Source: JAEUQQ01 sp963697285 (lineage in GTDB: Bacteria > Acidobacteriota > Vicinamibacteria > Vicinamibacterales > JAFNAJ01). Taken from it: a DNA stretch of 64,000 bases. A program made the position numbers and the translations under genes. The first letter of the stretch is position 1. Each line of letters opens with the position of its first letter. The DNA lies in assembly GCA_963697285.1 (NCBI GenBank), contig CAVONI010000011.1:186001-250000 (forward strand), read 5' to 3'. The notes under the pieces were generated by a model. It saw nothing but the letters and a program-made list of their open reading frames with translations, was not told the DNA's origin and did not search any database. Below, one piece after another: positions 27,935-38,835 of this stretch.

Positions 27935-29921
27935 ATCCCAGCAGTGCCGATGCGGCGACGACCGCCGGGCTGGCGAGGTAGCCCTCGCCGCCGACGCCCA
28001 TGCGGTTCTGCCAGTTGCGGTTGAAGGTCGTGATGGCCCGTTCCCCCGGAGCCAGCGCGTCAGGCCCCTGCCCGAAGCACGGGCCACACCACGACGGACG
28101 GATCTCGGCGCCTGTTCCCCGAAGCACATCGGCGACCGAACGGCCGCCGAGACGTGCCTCGGGCCGCTCGATCTGACGCGCGACGTCTCCAGATCCGGGG
28201 AACACGAGAAACGGCACGGCCGCGCGACCGCCCGACACGCCGGCCGCCGCGTGCAGCACCAGCGCCGCCTGCAGCAAGTCGGCGTAGCCGCCGTTCGTGC
28301 ACGACCCGATCATCGCCTTGTCGAATCCCAGGCGCTCGCGCGCGACGTCGTCGGCCGCAAACGCGTTGCCCGGGCTGAACGGCTTCGCGATCATCGGCCG
28401 CACGTCGGTGAGATCGACCGCTTCGTCGATCGCGTACTCGGCGGCCTCTCCAGGCGCGAAGGGTGGATACGGCAGCTCGCTCATCCCCTTCGCCCCGAAC
28501 CACGCCAGCGTGATGGCATCGGGCGCGAAGATCCCGTTCATGGCCTCGGCCTCGGCCATCATGTTGGCGATCGTGTTGCGATACGGAATCGGCAACTGCT
28601 GCGCCTCGTCCACGAGGTCAACCGACATGCCCTGCGCCTGCGCTGATCCCCACCGGCGGAGCAACTCGAGCACGATGTCCTTGCCCGAGACCCAGGGCTG
28701 CAGGCGGCCCGTGAAGCGCACGCGGCGCTGGTGCGCCACCGTGATGTAGATGTAGCCCGTCGACCAGCCGAACCCCAGCGTCGTCGATCCGACGCCGATG
28801 CCGACCGCGCCGTACGCGCCGTATGCCCGGCTGTGCGAATCGGCGCCCGGAATGAAGTCTCCCGGCCGCACGAGACCCTGTTCGGGGAAGTAGAAGTGGA
28901 AGATCCCGTCGCCGGGCGTGGCGTAGCGCGGCGCCGTCATCCCGTGGCGCTGCGCGAAGGCCCTGCCTAACTGGACCTGCGACGCATCTCCGGCCTCGCC
29001 CGTGAAGACGAAGTGGTCGTTCGCGATCGCGGCCTGCCGCGGATGCATGACGTCGCCGCCGGTGATCTGGTTGAAGGTGTGGATGGCGAACGGTGCCGTG
29101 CCGTCGGACGCGGGCAGCAGGTCCGCATAGACGCGGATGGTCGCGCCCGGTCGCACGTCGGCGTCCTTGTCGACGCGATGTGCCCACAAGACCTGCTGCG
29201 TCGCTGTCAGGTGGCGGGCGAGGTCGGCGTCCGGAAACTCGATGACGGGGACCACGCGCGCCGCCTGCCCGACTTCGCGGCGTCCCATCGTGACGATGCC
29301 ACCGCTGCGGCGCATCTCGTCCTCACGCGGCGCAAGGGACAGGGGCACGTAGTCACGCCCTTGTGTGTCGTTGCGGAGGGTACGGGTCACCGGATCGAAC
29401 GAGAAGACGTCGCCGTCGGCGGCGTCGGCGACCGCCTCGGGCGACTGCACGACGTGCAGCCCGAGGTTGAGCGCGTTGCGACGAAAGATGTCGCCCATGT
29501 TCGCGCCGCAGACCACGACCATCTCGTGGCCGGCTTCGTCGGCGATCGCCTTCAACCCGGCGGGGCTCATCTCGCGCGACGAGCCGATCGCGAAGCGGTC
29601 ACCCGCGACCAGGAACGTGTCGCCCGCATGCACGCGCGCGCGGAAGTCGGGCATCACGTGGCGGAACGCTCCCGCCTTCCAGCGTTCGTCGAGCGTCTCG
29701 AGGCTCTCCGAGACGCAGTCGGCGGCGGGCGTGATCTGATCCGTGTCGATCGCATGGCGCTTCTGGCCGGGCCGGGCCGGGTCCCAGAAGATCAGCGCGC
29801 GGCCCGTCACGCGCGCCGTGGTGTGGGTGCGTGGGGCATCGACGTCCAGCCGCGCGTCGAGGTCGACGACCGAGCGGCCCGGCAGGTACTGCGGAGGCGG
29901 TATCGTCGGCGACGCGGCCAC
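27876..29921 (-). CDS. Aconitase/homoaconitase-family hydratase with swivel domain first
   Basis: A 681-residue [4Fe-4S] hydro-lyase of the aconitase superfamily. The small swivel domain comes first: AIDTDQITPAADC near residue 57, VAGDRFAIGSSREMSPAGL near 105, and FRRNALNLGLHV. The large catalytic part follows: QQVLWAHRVDKDAD near 250, GADSHSRAYGAYGAVGIG near 370, first cluster Cys in MIGSCTNGGYADL, the Cys pair in SWCGPCFGQGPDAL, and TTFNRNWQNRMG. Classical aconitases and LeuC-LeuD fusions have the opposite order. The substrate is uncertain: citrate/isocitrate, methylisocitrate or isopropylmalate types are all possible. The start is GTG, 3 bp after the dienelactone hydrolase stop, so the two are probably co-transcribed. 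Confidence 0.85.
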   Translation of the reverse strand: MAASPTIPPPQYLPGRSVVDLDARLDVDAPRTHTTARVTGRALIFWDPARPGQKRHAIDTDQITPAADCVSESLETLDERWKAGAFRHVMPDFRARVHAGDTFLVAGDRFAIGSSREMSPAGLKAIADEAGHEMVVVCGANMGDIFRRNALNLGLHVVQSPEAVADAADGDVFSFDPVTRTLRNDTQGRDYVPLSLAPREDEMRRSGGIVTMGRREVGQAARVVPVIEFPDADLARHLTATQQVLWAHRVDKDADVRPGATIRVYADLLPASDGTAPFAIHTFNQITGGDVMHPRQAAIANDHFVFTGEAGDASQVQLGRAFAQRHGMTAPRYATPGDGIFHFYFPEQGLVRPGDFIPGADSHSRAYGAYGAVGIGVGSTTLGFGWSTGYIYITVAHQRRVRFTGRLQPWVSGKDIVLELLRRWGSAQAQGMSVDLVDEAQQLPIPYRNTIANMMAEAEAMNGIFAPDAITLAWFGAKGMSELPYPPFAPGEAAEYAIDEAVDLTDVRPMIAKPFSPGNAFAADDVARERLGFDKAMIGSCTNGGYADLLQAALVLHAAAGVSGGRAAVPFLVFPGSGDVARQIERPEARLGGRSVADVLRGTGAEIRPSWCGPCFGQGPDALAPGERAITTFNRNWQNRMGVGGEGYLASPAVVAASALLGFMAPPDALGVPWDAERFGV

Positions 29922-29924
29922 GGG

Positions 29925-30614
29925 CTAGGTCCGATCCGGCTGCGGCCGCAGGTGCTTCCCGAAGTGCGCGAGCGTGCGTCGCCACGCGTCGTTGGCGGCA
30001 TCGCGGTGGAAGAGCGACGGCTCGCGCTGATCGTTGAAGAACGCGTGCCCCGCCCCGGGATAGACGATCACGTCGCAGGTCTTCCCTGCCGCGCGCTGGC
30101 GCTCGGCGAACGCCTGGGCGTCAGGAATCGAGAAGTGGTCCTCGTGCTCGCCGAAGAAGATGAGCCCGGCCCCGTTGACCGACGCCAGCGCCCCCTGGGC
30201 CGGCGGAGGCGGGAAGCCGTAGAACGCCGCGTAGGCGTCCACACCCGGGTGCGCCGCCGCGAGCATCGCGAGCGCGCCGCCCATGCAGAAGCCGACCACG
30301 CCGACGCGGTCGCAGTTTTCGATGTCGCGCAGGTACCGCACGGCACCGGCCATCTCGTCGACCGCGCGTGACCAGTCGAGCGCACCCATCAGGTGCGACG
30401 CCTCTTCGGCATCGACGGTGCGCTTGCCGTGATACAGGTCGGGCGCCAGCGCCACGTATCCCTGCGCCGCGAACTGGTGCGCGACGTCGGTGATGTGCGG
30501 CACCAGGCCCCACCACTCCTGCAGGACCACCACGCCAGGACGGCCGTGGCCGGGCCGTGCCAGGTAACCTGCGGCGCGACCTGCCGCCGACGAGAACTCG
30601 ACCGTGTTGCTCAC
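29925..30614 (-). CDS. Dienelactone hydrolase family protein
   Basis: A 229-residue alpha/beta hydrolase of the dienelactone hydrolase family. It begins with VVLQEWWGLVPHITDVAHQF, then YVALAPDLYHGKRTVDAEE. The nucleophile is Cys110 in GFCMGGALAM, as in true dienelactone hydrolases, with Glu/Asp in FGEHEDHFSIPDAQ and catalytic His190 in GAGHAFFND. Family members open cyclic lactones in chloroaromatic degradation, but most genomic copies have unknown substrates. The GTG start is supported by GGAGG 6 nt upstream. It diverges from the MATE gene and is followed immediately by the aconitase-family gene. Confidence 0.9.
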   Translation of the reverse strand: MSNTVEFSSAAGRAAGYLARPGHGRPGVVVLQEWWGLVPHITDVAHQFAAQGYVALAPDLYHGKRTVDAEEASHLMGALDWSRAVDEMAGAVRYLRDIENCDRVGVVGFCMGGALAMLAAAHPGVDAYAAFYGFPPPPAQGALASVNGAGLIFFGEHEDHFSIPDAQAFAERQRAAGKTCDVIVYPGAGHAFFNDQREPSLFHRDAANDAWRRTLAHFGKHLRPQPDRT

Positions 30615-30706
30615 GAGGTGCCTCCGGGAACGACGTGCGACGGGCTGACTGCTCGGGTGTGACCGTCGATTATGCCAAATGCCGTCCCGCATCGAGCACG
30701 GGATCG

Positions 30707-30712
30707 TAGAAT
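30707..30712 (+). promoter_or_regulatory. -10 element TAGAAT, leaderless configuration (MATE)
   Basis: TAGAAT ends 6 nt before the ATG at 30719. No Shine-Dalgarno sequence is possible in that space. It is one of seven such arrangements in the window. Confidence 0.5.
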
Positions 30713-30718
30713 CGCCCG

Positions 30719-32137
30719 ATGTCGATCTCGCCGCCGGGGTTCCACGGACGCCCCCGGGGCTTCTCGCACGCGTCGTTCCGTGCGGAACTGCCGGCCCTGC
30801 TGCGGCTCGCGGGGCCTGTCGTCGTCGCCGAACTGGGGTGGATGGCGATGGGACTGGTCGACACGATCATGGTCGGGCCGCTCGGACCCGATGCGATTGG
30901 CGCCGTGGGGCTCGGCAGCACGGTCTTCATGGCCGTGTCGATCTTCGGCATGGGCATCCTGCTGGGGCTCGACACGCTCGTGTCGCACGCGCACGGTGCC
31001 GGCGAACCGGGTACCTGCCGTCGCTGGCTCATGCACGGGCTGGCGCTTGCAGCGCTGCTCACCCTGCCGCTCACGGCGGTGCTCTGGTTAATCGATCTCC
31101 GCATGGATATCGCACGCCTCCATCCGGCGATCGAGGTCCTGGCGCGCCCGTATCTCTCGGCCGTGACCTGGAGCATGGCGCCGCTGCTGGCGTACGCGGC
31201 CGCCCGGCGGTACCTCCAGGGGATCGGCCTCGTCCGGCCCATCACGTTCGCGCTCGTGAGCGCGAACCTCGTCAACGTGGCGGCGAACTGGGCGCTCATC
31301 TACGGCCACCTCGGTTTCCCAGCAGCCGGCGTGCGTGGCGCCGCTCTTGCCACGGTGCTGTCCCGCGTCTACATGCTCGGCGTGCTGGTCAGCGCCATCG
31401 TGTTCCATGAACGCTGGCCAGCACTCGTCGCGGCGGGTCGCGCAGGAATCGAGCGCTGCTGGCTCCGTCGGTTGCTCGCGCTCGGCGTGCCGGCGGCCAC
31501 GCAGATCACGCTCGAGGTCGGCGTGTTCGCCGCGGCCACCACCCTGGCCGGGCGGCTCGATCCGGTGGCGCTGGCGTCACACCAGATCGCGCTCAACATC
31601 GTGAGCTTCCTGTTCATGGTGCCCCTGGGCGTCGCCTCGAGCGGCGCCGTGCGCGTCGGCCACGCGGTCGGCAGACGCGACGCCGAGGGTGCGGGCCGCG
31701 CCGGATGGAGCGCCCTGGCCATCATCCTCGCGTTCATGAGCCTGTCGGCGATCGTGCTGGTCTCGTTCCCCCGCGCTCTGATCAGCGTCTTCTCGACTGA
31801 CGCGTCGGTGCTTCAACTCGGCACGCGCCTGCTGTCTGTCGCGGCGCTCTTCCAGTTGTTCGACGGGCTCCAGGTGGTGGCCACGGGCATCCTGCGCGGG
31901 CTGGGCGACACGCGAACGCCAGTGATCTGGAACGTGCTCGGCCACTGGGGCCTTGGCTTGCCCGTTGCGTGGTGGCTCTGCTTCCCCATGGGTTGGGGCG
32001 TGGTCGGCCTCTGGGTCGGCCTCGCGATGGGCCTGACCTGGTGCGGCATCATCCTGGTGGGCGTGTGGCACCGGCGAAGTTGGGCGCTGGCATTCAGCGA
32101 GCCCGCGCCATCCCGCGCGTCGCGAGCCGTAGGGTAG
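30719..32137 (+). CDS. MATE family efflux transporter
   Basis: A 472-residue inner-membrane protein with twelve predicted spans in two homologous halves, as in the MatE/NorM family. The first half begins ELPALLRLAGPVVVAELGWM with GLVDTIMVGPLGPDAIGAVG, the typical MATE opening. The second half begins LRRLLALGVPAATQITLEVG, followed by RLDPVALASHQIALNIVSF and IGRRD-like VGHAVGRRDAEGAGRAG. It probably exports cationic drugs or metabolites in exchange for Na+ or H+; substrates are not predictable. It is transcribed alone, converging on the MFS gene. Confidence 0.92.
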   Translation: MSISPPGFHGRPRGFSHASFRAELPALLRLAGPVVVAELGWMAMGLVDTIMVGPLGPDAIGAVGLGSTVFMAVSIFGMGILLGLDTLVSHAHGAGEPGTCRRWLMHGLALAALLTLPLTAVLWLIDLRMDIARLHPAIEVLARPYLSAVTWSMAPLLAYAAARRYLQGIGLVRPITFALVSANLVNVAANWALIYGHLGFPAAGVRGAALATVLSRVYMLGVLVSAIVFHERWPALVAAGRAGIERCWLRRLLALGVPAATQITLEVGVFAAATTLAGRLDPVALASHQIALNIVSFLFMVPLGVASSGAVRVGHAVGRRDAEGAGRAGWSALAIILAFMSLSAIVLVSFPRALISVFSTDASVLQLGTRLLSVAALFQLFDGLQVVATGILRGLGDTRTPVIWNVLGHWGLGLPVAWWLCFPMGWGVVGLWVGLAMGLTWCGIILVGVWHRRSWALAFSEPAPSRASRAVG

Positions 32138-32171
32138 GATTCCCGCAGGCACGCCGGCGTCTGCACCGGTG

Positions 32172-33368
32172 TCACTCCGGTGGCATGTCGCGCACAGGGT
32201 GCGTCTGCGAGAGAAATCGCGGCTCGGCCCACAGGTAGAAGTACGGGATCGCGAGCGCGGCCACTGCTGCCGCCAGGCCGTACGCGGCCTCGAAGCCAAC
32301 GTGCTCGACGACCCAACCCAGCGAGATCGATCCCGTGCCGATGCCGGTGTCGAAGGCCGCGATCACCGACCCGTAGGCGGCCGCGCGCCGGTGCGTCTCG
32401 ACGTGTGACATCACGAACGCGATGAACGCCGGAAACGCCGAGCCGAAGCCCACCGCGAACACGGCCGCCGCAAGCACGAACGTGGCGCGGGAGTTCGCGA
32501 ACGGCAGGAGGGCGTATCCGGCGGCGATCGACGCCAGGCACGGCAGCAGGACGCGGCGGTAGCCGAGCCGGTCGGTCCACCGCCCGATGAAGGGGCGCGT
32601 CGTCACGACGACCAGCGCCATGACCGTGAAGAACACGCCGCGCGGGTGCACGCCGCGCGCGTCGGCCAGCAACGCCACGAAGCTCGTGATGCCGCCATAG
32701 CCGAATGCATACAGGAAGCACGTCAGCGCCAGGAACACGACCCGCCAGTCGATGACGCCCTGGTCCCACGTCGCCCGCAGCGACCGCGGGCGGTTCGGTC
32801 GCTCGGCCCGGTCGTCGGGCAGGCGCCAGGCGATGAACGCCATCACGATGTTGAGGATGGCAATCGACAGGCACAGCCACCGCCACGAGCCTTGCGCGAA
32901 CAGCCACAATCCGATGTTCGGCGCGAACGCCGTGGCGAACATCGTCGACAGGCCCCAGTAGCCGATGCCCTCGGCACGGCGTTCCGGCGGCACCATGTCG
33001 GTGACATACGCCCCCGAGGCCGACAACAGCCCCGACCAGAAGAAGCCGTGCACGGCCACCAGGGCCAGCAACCACGGAATGGAGGTGATCGTGGCGTATG
33101 CCCCGGAACAGGCGAGAATGGCGAGGCTGCACGCCAGCAGCGTTCGCCGGCGGCCGAAGCGATCGGCCAGTGCACCGGTGAAGGGTGCCGAGACGGCCGA
33201 CGAGTAGGTGAGGAAGCCCAGGAAGAGCCCGGCGGCGAACTTGGTGCCACCGAGCTCGAGCACACGGTACGGGGCTGTCGGAAACAACTGGAACGCCGAC
33301 AGGAACACCGTGAACGTGAAGCCGCACATCAGGAAGAAGCGCGGCGTGAAGAGCCGTTGCTGCGACAA
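32172..33368 (-). CDS. MFS transporter
   Basis: A 398-residue major facilitator with twelve predicted spans. The family loop 2-3 motif reads GALADRFGRRRTLLACSLAI near residue 64, and a related motif in the second half reads GRWTDRLGYRRVLLP. DMVPPERRAEGIGYWGLS fits drug/sugar MFS exporters. The substrate is unknown. The start is a TTG directly after the stop of the MBL-fold gene (TAA then TTG), so translation probably depends on that gene. An inverted repeat CACCGG/CCGGTG (32164-32182) straddles the stop codon. Confidence 0.88.
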   Translation of the reverse strand: MSQQRLFTPRFFLMCGFTFTVFLSAFQLFPTAPYRVLELGGTKFAAGLFLGFLTYSSAVSAPFTGALADRFGRRRTLLACSLAILACSGAYATITSIPWLLALVAVHGFFWSGLLSASGAYVTDMVPPERRAEGIGYWGLSTMFATAFAPNIGLWLFAQGSWRWLCLSIAILNIVMAFIAWRLPDDRAERPNRPRSLRATWDQGVIDWRVVFLALTCFLYAFGYGGITSFVALLADARGVHPRGVFFTVMALVVVTTRPFIGRWTDRLGYRRVLLPCLASIAAGYALLPFANSRATFVLAAAVFAVGFGSAFPAFIAFVMSHVETHRRAAAYGSVIAAFDTGIGTGSISLGWVVEHVGFEAAYGLAAAVAALAIPYFYLWAEPRFLSQTHPVRDMPPE

Positions 33369-34295
33369 TTACTTCTTCGTTGCCTCGTCGAAGGCCTTGC
33401 CGAGGTTCCCGGCGAGGCTGAAGTTGGGGTTGTTCGCCACCGGCGTCCCGTAGTCGGCAAACCGAGGGCCCAGCGTCCCCTTGACGAACGCGTCGCGCGG
33501 CGTCCCCTTCGTGACGGCCTCGTGCGCGGCCGCCATCAACGCCTTCATGTAGTCGCGGAACTCGAGCAGGTCGGCTGACGTGCCGGTGACCTTGCCGTCC
33601 TTGGCGTGTCCGAAGATGTAGATGGTGTCGCGATCGTGCGCCTGCACCACCTGGTCGAGAATGGCCGCCCAGTTCGTGATCGACGCGCCGCTCGCCGTGT
33701 CGACGAAACCGTGCATGCGATTGAACATGAGGTCGCCCATGTGCACGACGTTGGCCTTCTCGAAGGTGACCACCGAGTCGCCGCTCGTGTGGCCCGGACC
33801 GAAGTACTTCAGGGCGATCGTCTCGTCGCCCACACCCTCCGACCACGTGTCGGTGTAAGTGGCGTCGGGGTACGTCTGGGGCGGCCCGTCCGTGACCGCG
33901 GCGGCGGCCTTGCGCTGCAGCGCCGCGGAGTTTTCGTGCGCGACGATGCGCCTGGCCGCTGCCCGCAGCACGCCGTTGCCGGACGTGTGGTCACCGTGAT
34001 GGTGCGTGTTGACGACGAGGTCGATGGTCCGCGGCGTCCTGGCGCGGATGCCGTCGAGGCACACCTTCGCGGTATCGGCGAACTGCGTGTCGACGACGGC
34101 GAGACCGTCCTTCCCGTTCAGGATGGCGATGGTGCCGCCGCGCAGCGAGAAGGCACTCACGCCGCGACGGAGCTCGGCGATGGTCGCCGCAGGCGCCGGT
34201 GCGGCGGCCTGTGCGAGGAGGCCGTGTTCGGCGAGGAACGCGTAGAGGGCGGCAGACGTGGACGTGGCCACGAATTGGCGTCTGGACAGGGTCAT
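33369..34295 (-). CDS. MBL-fold metallo-hydrolase, Tat-exported
   Basis: A 308-residue metallo-beta-lactamase-fold protein. The N terminus MTLSRRQFVATSTSAALYA is a twin-arginine signal (SRRQF) before a hydrophobic stretch. The metal site is VNTHHHGDHTSGNGVLR near residue 98, then FGPGHTSGDSVVTF near 168 with another His, and HMGDLMFNRMHG near 187 with the bridging Asp. Members of this periplasmic group include quinoprotein relay enzymes and beta-lactamase-like proteins; the substrate is not clear. The start has GGAGGAG 5 nt upstream and replaces a longer frame that would add ten residues. It is the first gene of a unit with the MFS transporter. Confidence 0.88.
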   Translation of the reverse strand: MTLSRRQFVATSTSAALYAFLAEHGLLAQAAAPAPAATIAELRRGVSAFSLRGGTIAILNGKDGLAVVDTQFADTAKVCLDGIRARTPRTIDLVVNTHHHGDHTSGNGVLRAAARRIVAHENSAALQRKAAAAVTDGPPQTYPDATYTDTWSEGVGDETIALKYFGPGHTSGDSVVTFEKANVVHMGDLMFNRMHGFVDTASGASITNWAAILDQVVQAHDRDTIYIFGHAKDGKVTGTSADLLEFRDYMKALMAAAHEAVTKGTPRDAFVKGTLGPRFADYGTPVANNPNFSLAGNLGKAFDEATKK

Positions 34296-34326
34296 GGGCT
34301 CCTCCGGAGCGGGACTGGCCTGCAAG

Positions 34327-34332
34327 TATAAT
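34327..34332 (+). promoter_or_regulatory. -10 element TATAAT, leaderless configuration (M28 peptidase)
   Basis: A consensus TATAAT ends 6 nt before the ATG at 34339. The best example of the leaderless arrangement in this window. No -35 hexamer resembling TTGACA lies 16-18 nt upstream. Confidence 0.6.
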
Positions 34333-34338
34333 CACGAG

Positions 34339-36006
<1,668 letters not shown>

Positions 36007-36026
36007 CACGGACCAGATCATCATCC

Positions 36027-37304
36027 ATGGCGAAATCGAGAGTTGCACTTCTGCGCACGTCACCGGCGACGGTGCTGCGCGACTACCACACCCTGCTCAA
36101 CCTCGCAGGCTACCAGGACGTCATCGCCAAGGACGCCGACACGGCGCTCAAGGTGAACATCTCGTGGCACTTCTTCTACCCCGGAAGTTCGACGACGCCC
36201 TGGCAGCTCGAGGGCGTGATCCGGGCCATGAAGGCCGACGGCTATTCGCCCGACCTGATCCACGCGTGCCACAACCGGACCGTCGTCATCGACGCGCACC
36301 TCGGCGAACGCGAGAACAAGCAGGTGAACGTCGTCGAGGCCCATGGCCTCAGGAACCTGCACCTGTACGAGGACGAGGAGTGGATGCCGATCGGTGAGGC
36401 CGTCGGCGACCTCACGAAGAAGTTCCTCTGCCTGAACGATGTCTACCCCAGGGGGTTCATGATCCCCCGGCGGTTCATCGGCGAGAACATCATCCACCTG
36501 CCCACCGTGAAGACCCACATCTTCACCACCACGACGGGCGCGATGAAGAACGCGTTCGGTGGCCTGCTGAACGAACGCCGTCATTGGACGCATCCCGTCA
36601 TCCACGAGACGCTCGTGGACCTGCTGATGATCCAGAAGAAGATCCATCGCGGCGTGTTCGCGGTGATGGACGGCACGTTCGCCGGCGACGGGCCCGGTCC
36701 GCGATGCATGGTGCCGCACGTGAAGAACGTCATCCTCGCCAGCGACGACCAGGTGGCAATCGACGCGGTGGCCGCCAAGCTGATGGGCCTCGATCCGATG
36801 TCGATCAAGTTCATCCGCCTCGCCCACGACCTTGGCCTGGGATGCGGTGATCCGCGCGACATCGAGATCGTCGGCGACGAGGAGGCCGCGAAGGAGAACT
36901 GGCACTTCACCGGTCCCTTCAAGAAGATGACGTTCGCCTCGCGCATGCAGCACAAGATCTACTGGGGCCCGCTGAAGGGCCCGATCGAGTGGTCGCTGAA
37001 GACGGTGCTCGCGCCCTGGGCCTACCTCGCCAGCGTGATGTACCACGATAGCTTCTGGTACCCGTTCCTGGCCAAGACGCAGATGCAGCAGGTGCTCGGC
37101 AGCGAGTGGGGTCGTCTCTTCCGCAACTGGGAGGCGTTGACCCCGAACGCCGACGGGTTCCCCGTGGTAGGCGACCACGCGCCCGAACTGCAACTCACGG
37201 GATGGAACGCCTTCAGGAAGTCACTGGGCATCCTCGCCATGTGCGTCAAGGAGGCGCCGGAGTTCGCCAACAGCAAGCGCAAGGTGGTTCACACGCAGGA
37301 CTGA
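36027..37304 (+). CDS. DUF362 domain protein
   Basis: A 425-residue protein of the DUF362 family (PF04015). Seen: ADTALKVNISWHFFYPGSST near residue 29, IHLPTVKTHIFTTTTGAMKN near 155, the LLNERRHWTHPVIHETLVD block, and VMDGTFAGDGPGPR near 215 followed by ASDDQVAIDAVAAKLMG. These are the typical DUF362 conserved segments; no ferredoxin cysteines are fused to it. The family's function is unknown. It lies 20 bp after the M28 gene and 49 bp before the matB-like gene, on the same strand, probably in one transcript. Confidence 0.85.
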   Translation: MAKSRVALLRTSPATVLRDYHTLLNLAGYQDVIAKDADTALKVNISWHFFYPGSSTTPWQLEGVIRAMKADGYSPDLIHACHNRTVVIDAHLGERENKQVNVVEAHGLRNLHLYEDEEWMPIGEAVGDLTKKFLCLNDVYPRGFMIPRRFIGENIIHLPTVKTHIFTTTTGAMKNAFGGLLNERRHWTHPVIHETLVDLLMIQKKIHRGVFAVMDGTFAGDGPGPRCMVPHVKNVILASDDQVAIDAVAAKLMGLDPMSIKFIRLAHDLGLGCGDPRDIEIVGDEEAAKENWHFTGPFKKMTFASRMQHKIYWGPLKGPIEWSLKTVLAPWAYLASVMYHDSFWYPFLAKTQMQQVLGSEWGRLFRNWEALTPNADGFPVVGDHAPELQLTGWNAFRKSLGILAMCVKEAPEFANSKRKVVHTQD

Positions 37305-37353
37305 CACCCGGCCGGAACGGCTGCGGCGTGGTCACGTGACACGCGGGGGAGGC

Positions 37354-38835
37354 ATGGCGCTCACGCAACTGCTCGATCTCTCGCTCGTGCTCCGCGCTGA
37401 CCGCGCTGCGCTCGAGTGTGCAACGCCCGACGGGGCGTTCCAGGCGTTCACGTTCGGCGACCTCGAACGCCGCAGCAACGCCGTCGCGCACGCGCTCGTC
37501 GCGCGAGGGCTCGCGTCGGGCGACCGTCTCGCGCTGCTGCTCCCCAACCGGGTCGAGGTCATCGACCTCTGGCTCGCCTGCCTGAAGCTCGGCGTCATCG
37601 TCGTCCCGATCAACGTCCTGTATCGCGAACGCGAGGTCGGGCACATCGTCAGCGACGCGACGCCGCGCGCCGTCGTCACGACGGCAGCGCTCGCGCCGAT
37701 GTGCCCGGGCACCGTCACCGTGTGGGCCATCGACGACCTCGCGCGCCAGGCGGCGTCTCTCTCCGACCTGCGCCCGGCGTACGTGGCGCACGCCGACACA
37801 CCCGCGGCGCTGGTGTACACGTCTGGCACGACGGGCGCCTCGAAGGGCGCCATCCTGACCCACGGCGTGTTCGCCGCGAACGCCCTCGCACTGGTCAGCG
37901 CCTGGCAGGTCACCGACGCCGATCGCTACCTGGCCGTCCTGCCGCTCTTCCACGTGCACGGTCTCGGCAACGGCGTGATGTGCTGGCTCGTGAGCGGCTG
38001 CCACATGCAGCTGCACGACCGCTTCGATCACTCGCGTGCGGCCGACGTCTTCGACGCCTACCGGCCCACCCTGTTCTTCGGCGTCCCGACGATCTACGTG
38101 CGCCTGCTCGACGTCGCCGCCGCTCGCGCACGCGCCATCGGCGAACGCGCGCGACTCTTCGTCTCTGGTTCCGCACCGCTCCCCGTGCACGTGCTCGAGC
38201 AGTTCAGCACACGCTTCGGCCACGTCATCCTCGAGCGCTACGGCATGACCGAGACGCTGATGATCGCGAGCAATCCCTACGTGGGCGAGCGCAAGCCGGG
38301 GACGGTCGGACGTCCCCTGCCACTCACCGGGCTCCGCATCGTGGACGCCGACCGGACGCCCTGCGAGGGCGGCGCCACCGGCGAGGTGGTCGTGCGTGGT
38401 CCGAACGTCTGCGCGGGGTACTGGAACAGGCCCGACGCTACCGCGGCGGCCTTCTGCGACGGGTGGTTCCACACGGGGGATCTCGGCGACCTCGATGCCG
38501 ACGGCTACCTGACACTTCGTGGACGCCGCAGCGACGTGATCATCTCGGGTGGATTCAACATCTATCCTCGCGAGATCGAAGACTTCCTGCTCGAGCAGCC
38601 GGGGATTCGCGAGGCGGCCCTCGTGGGCGTGCCCGATCCGGTGCGGGGCGAGGTGCCCGTCGCCTACCTCGTCGCCGAGCATTCGGCCGATCTCGCGGCC
38701 GTTGACGGCGCCGTGAGCGCCGCGTTCGCGTCGTTCAAGCGGCCGCGCGCCTACGTGCGCGTGGACGCGCTGCCGCGCACGGCGCTTGGCAAGGTGCAGA
38801 AGCACCTGCTGCCCGCGTGGACGCCCTCGTCATGA
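37354..38835 (+). CDS. matB: Malonyl-CoA synthetase-like AMP-forming ligase
   Basis: An adenylate-forming acyl-CoA ligase of about 493 residues. P-loop LVYTSGTTGASKGAILTH near 155, then PLFHVHGLGNGVMCWLVSG and FVSGSAPLPVHVLEQFSTRF near 270, followed by ILERYGMTETLMIASNPY; hinge and C-terminal domain have GWFHTGDLGDLDADGYL, GRRSDVIISGGFNIYPREIE and the catalytic Lys in RTALGKVQKHLL. The SGSAPLP...ILERYGMTET blocks and overall length fit MatB. The next gene is matC-like and overlaps by 4 bp, which supports a malonate role. Start: ATG 37354 or GTG 37336; the purine run 37345-37352 is unusually close to the ATG. Confidence 0.8.
   Translation: MALTQLLDLSLVLRADRAALECATPDGAFQAFTFGDLERRSNAVAHALVARGLASGDRLALLLPNRVEVIDLWLACLKLGVIVVPINVLYREREVGHIVSDATPRAVVTTAALAPMCPGTVTVWAIDDLARQAASLSDLRPAYVAHADTPAALVYTSGTTGASKGAILTHGVFAANALALVSAWQVTDADRYLAVLPLFHVHGLGNGVMCWLVSGCHMQLHDRFDHSRAADVFDAYRPTLFFGVPTIYVRLLDVAAARARAIGERARLFVSGSAPLPVHVLEQFSTRFGHVILERYGMTETLMIASNPYVGERKPGTVGRPLPLTGLRIVDADRTPCEGGATGEVVVRGPNVCAGYWNRPDATAAAFCDGWFHTGDLGDLDADGYLTLRGRRSDVIISGGFNIYPREIEDFLLEQPGIREAALVGVPDPVRGEVPVAYLVAEHSADLAAVDGAVSAAFASFKRPRAYVRVDALPRTALGKVQKHLLPAWTPSS

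Noticed and set aside
32164..32182. Hairpin CACCGG/CCGGTG at the MATE-MFS junction as a terminator
   Set aside because: The stem is only 6 bp, overlaps the MFS stop codon and has no T tract on either strand.
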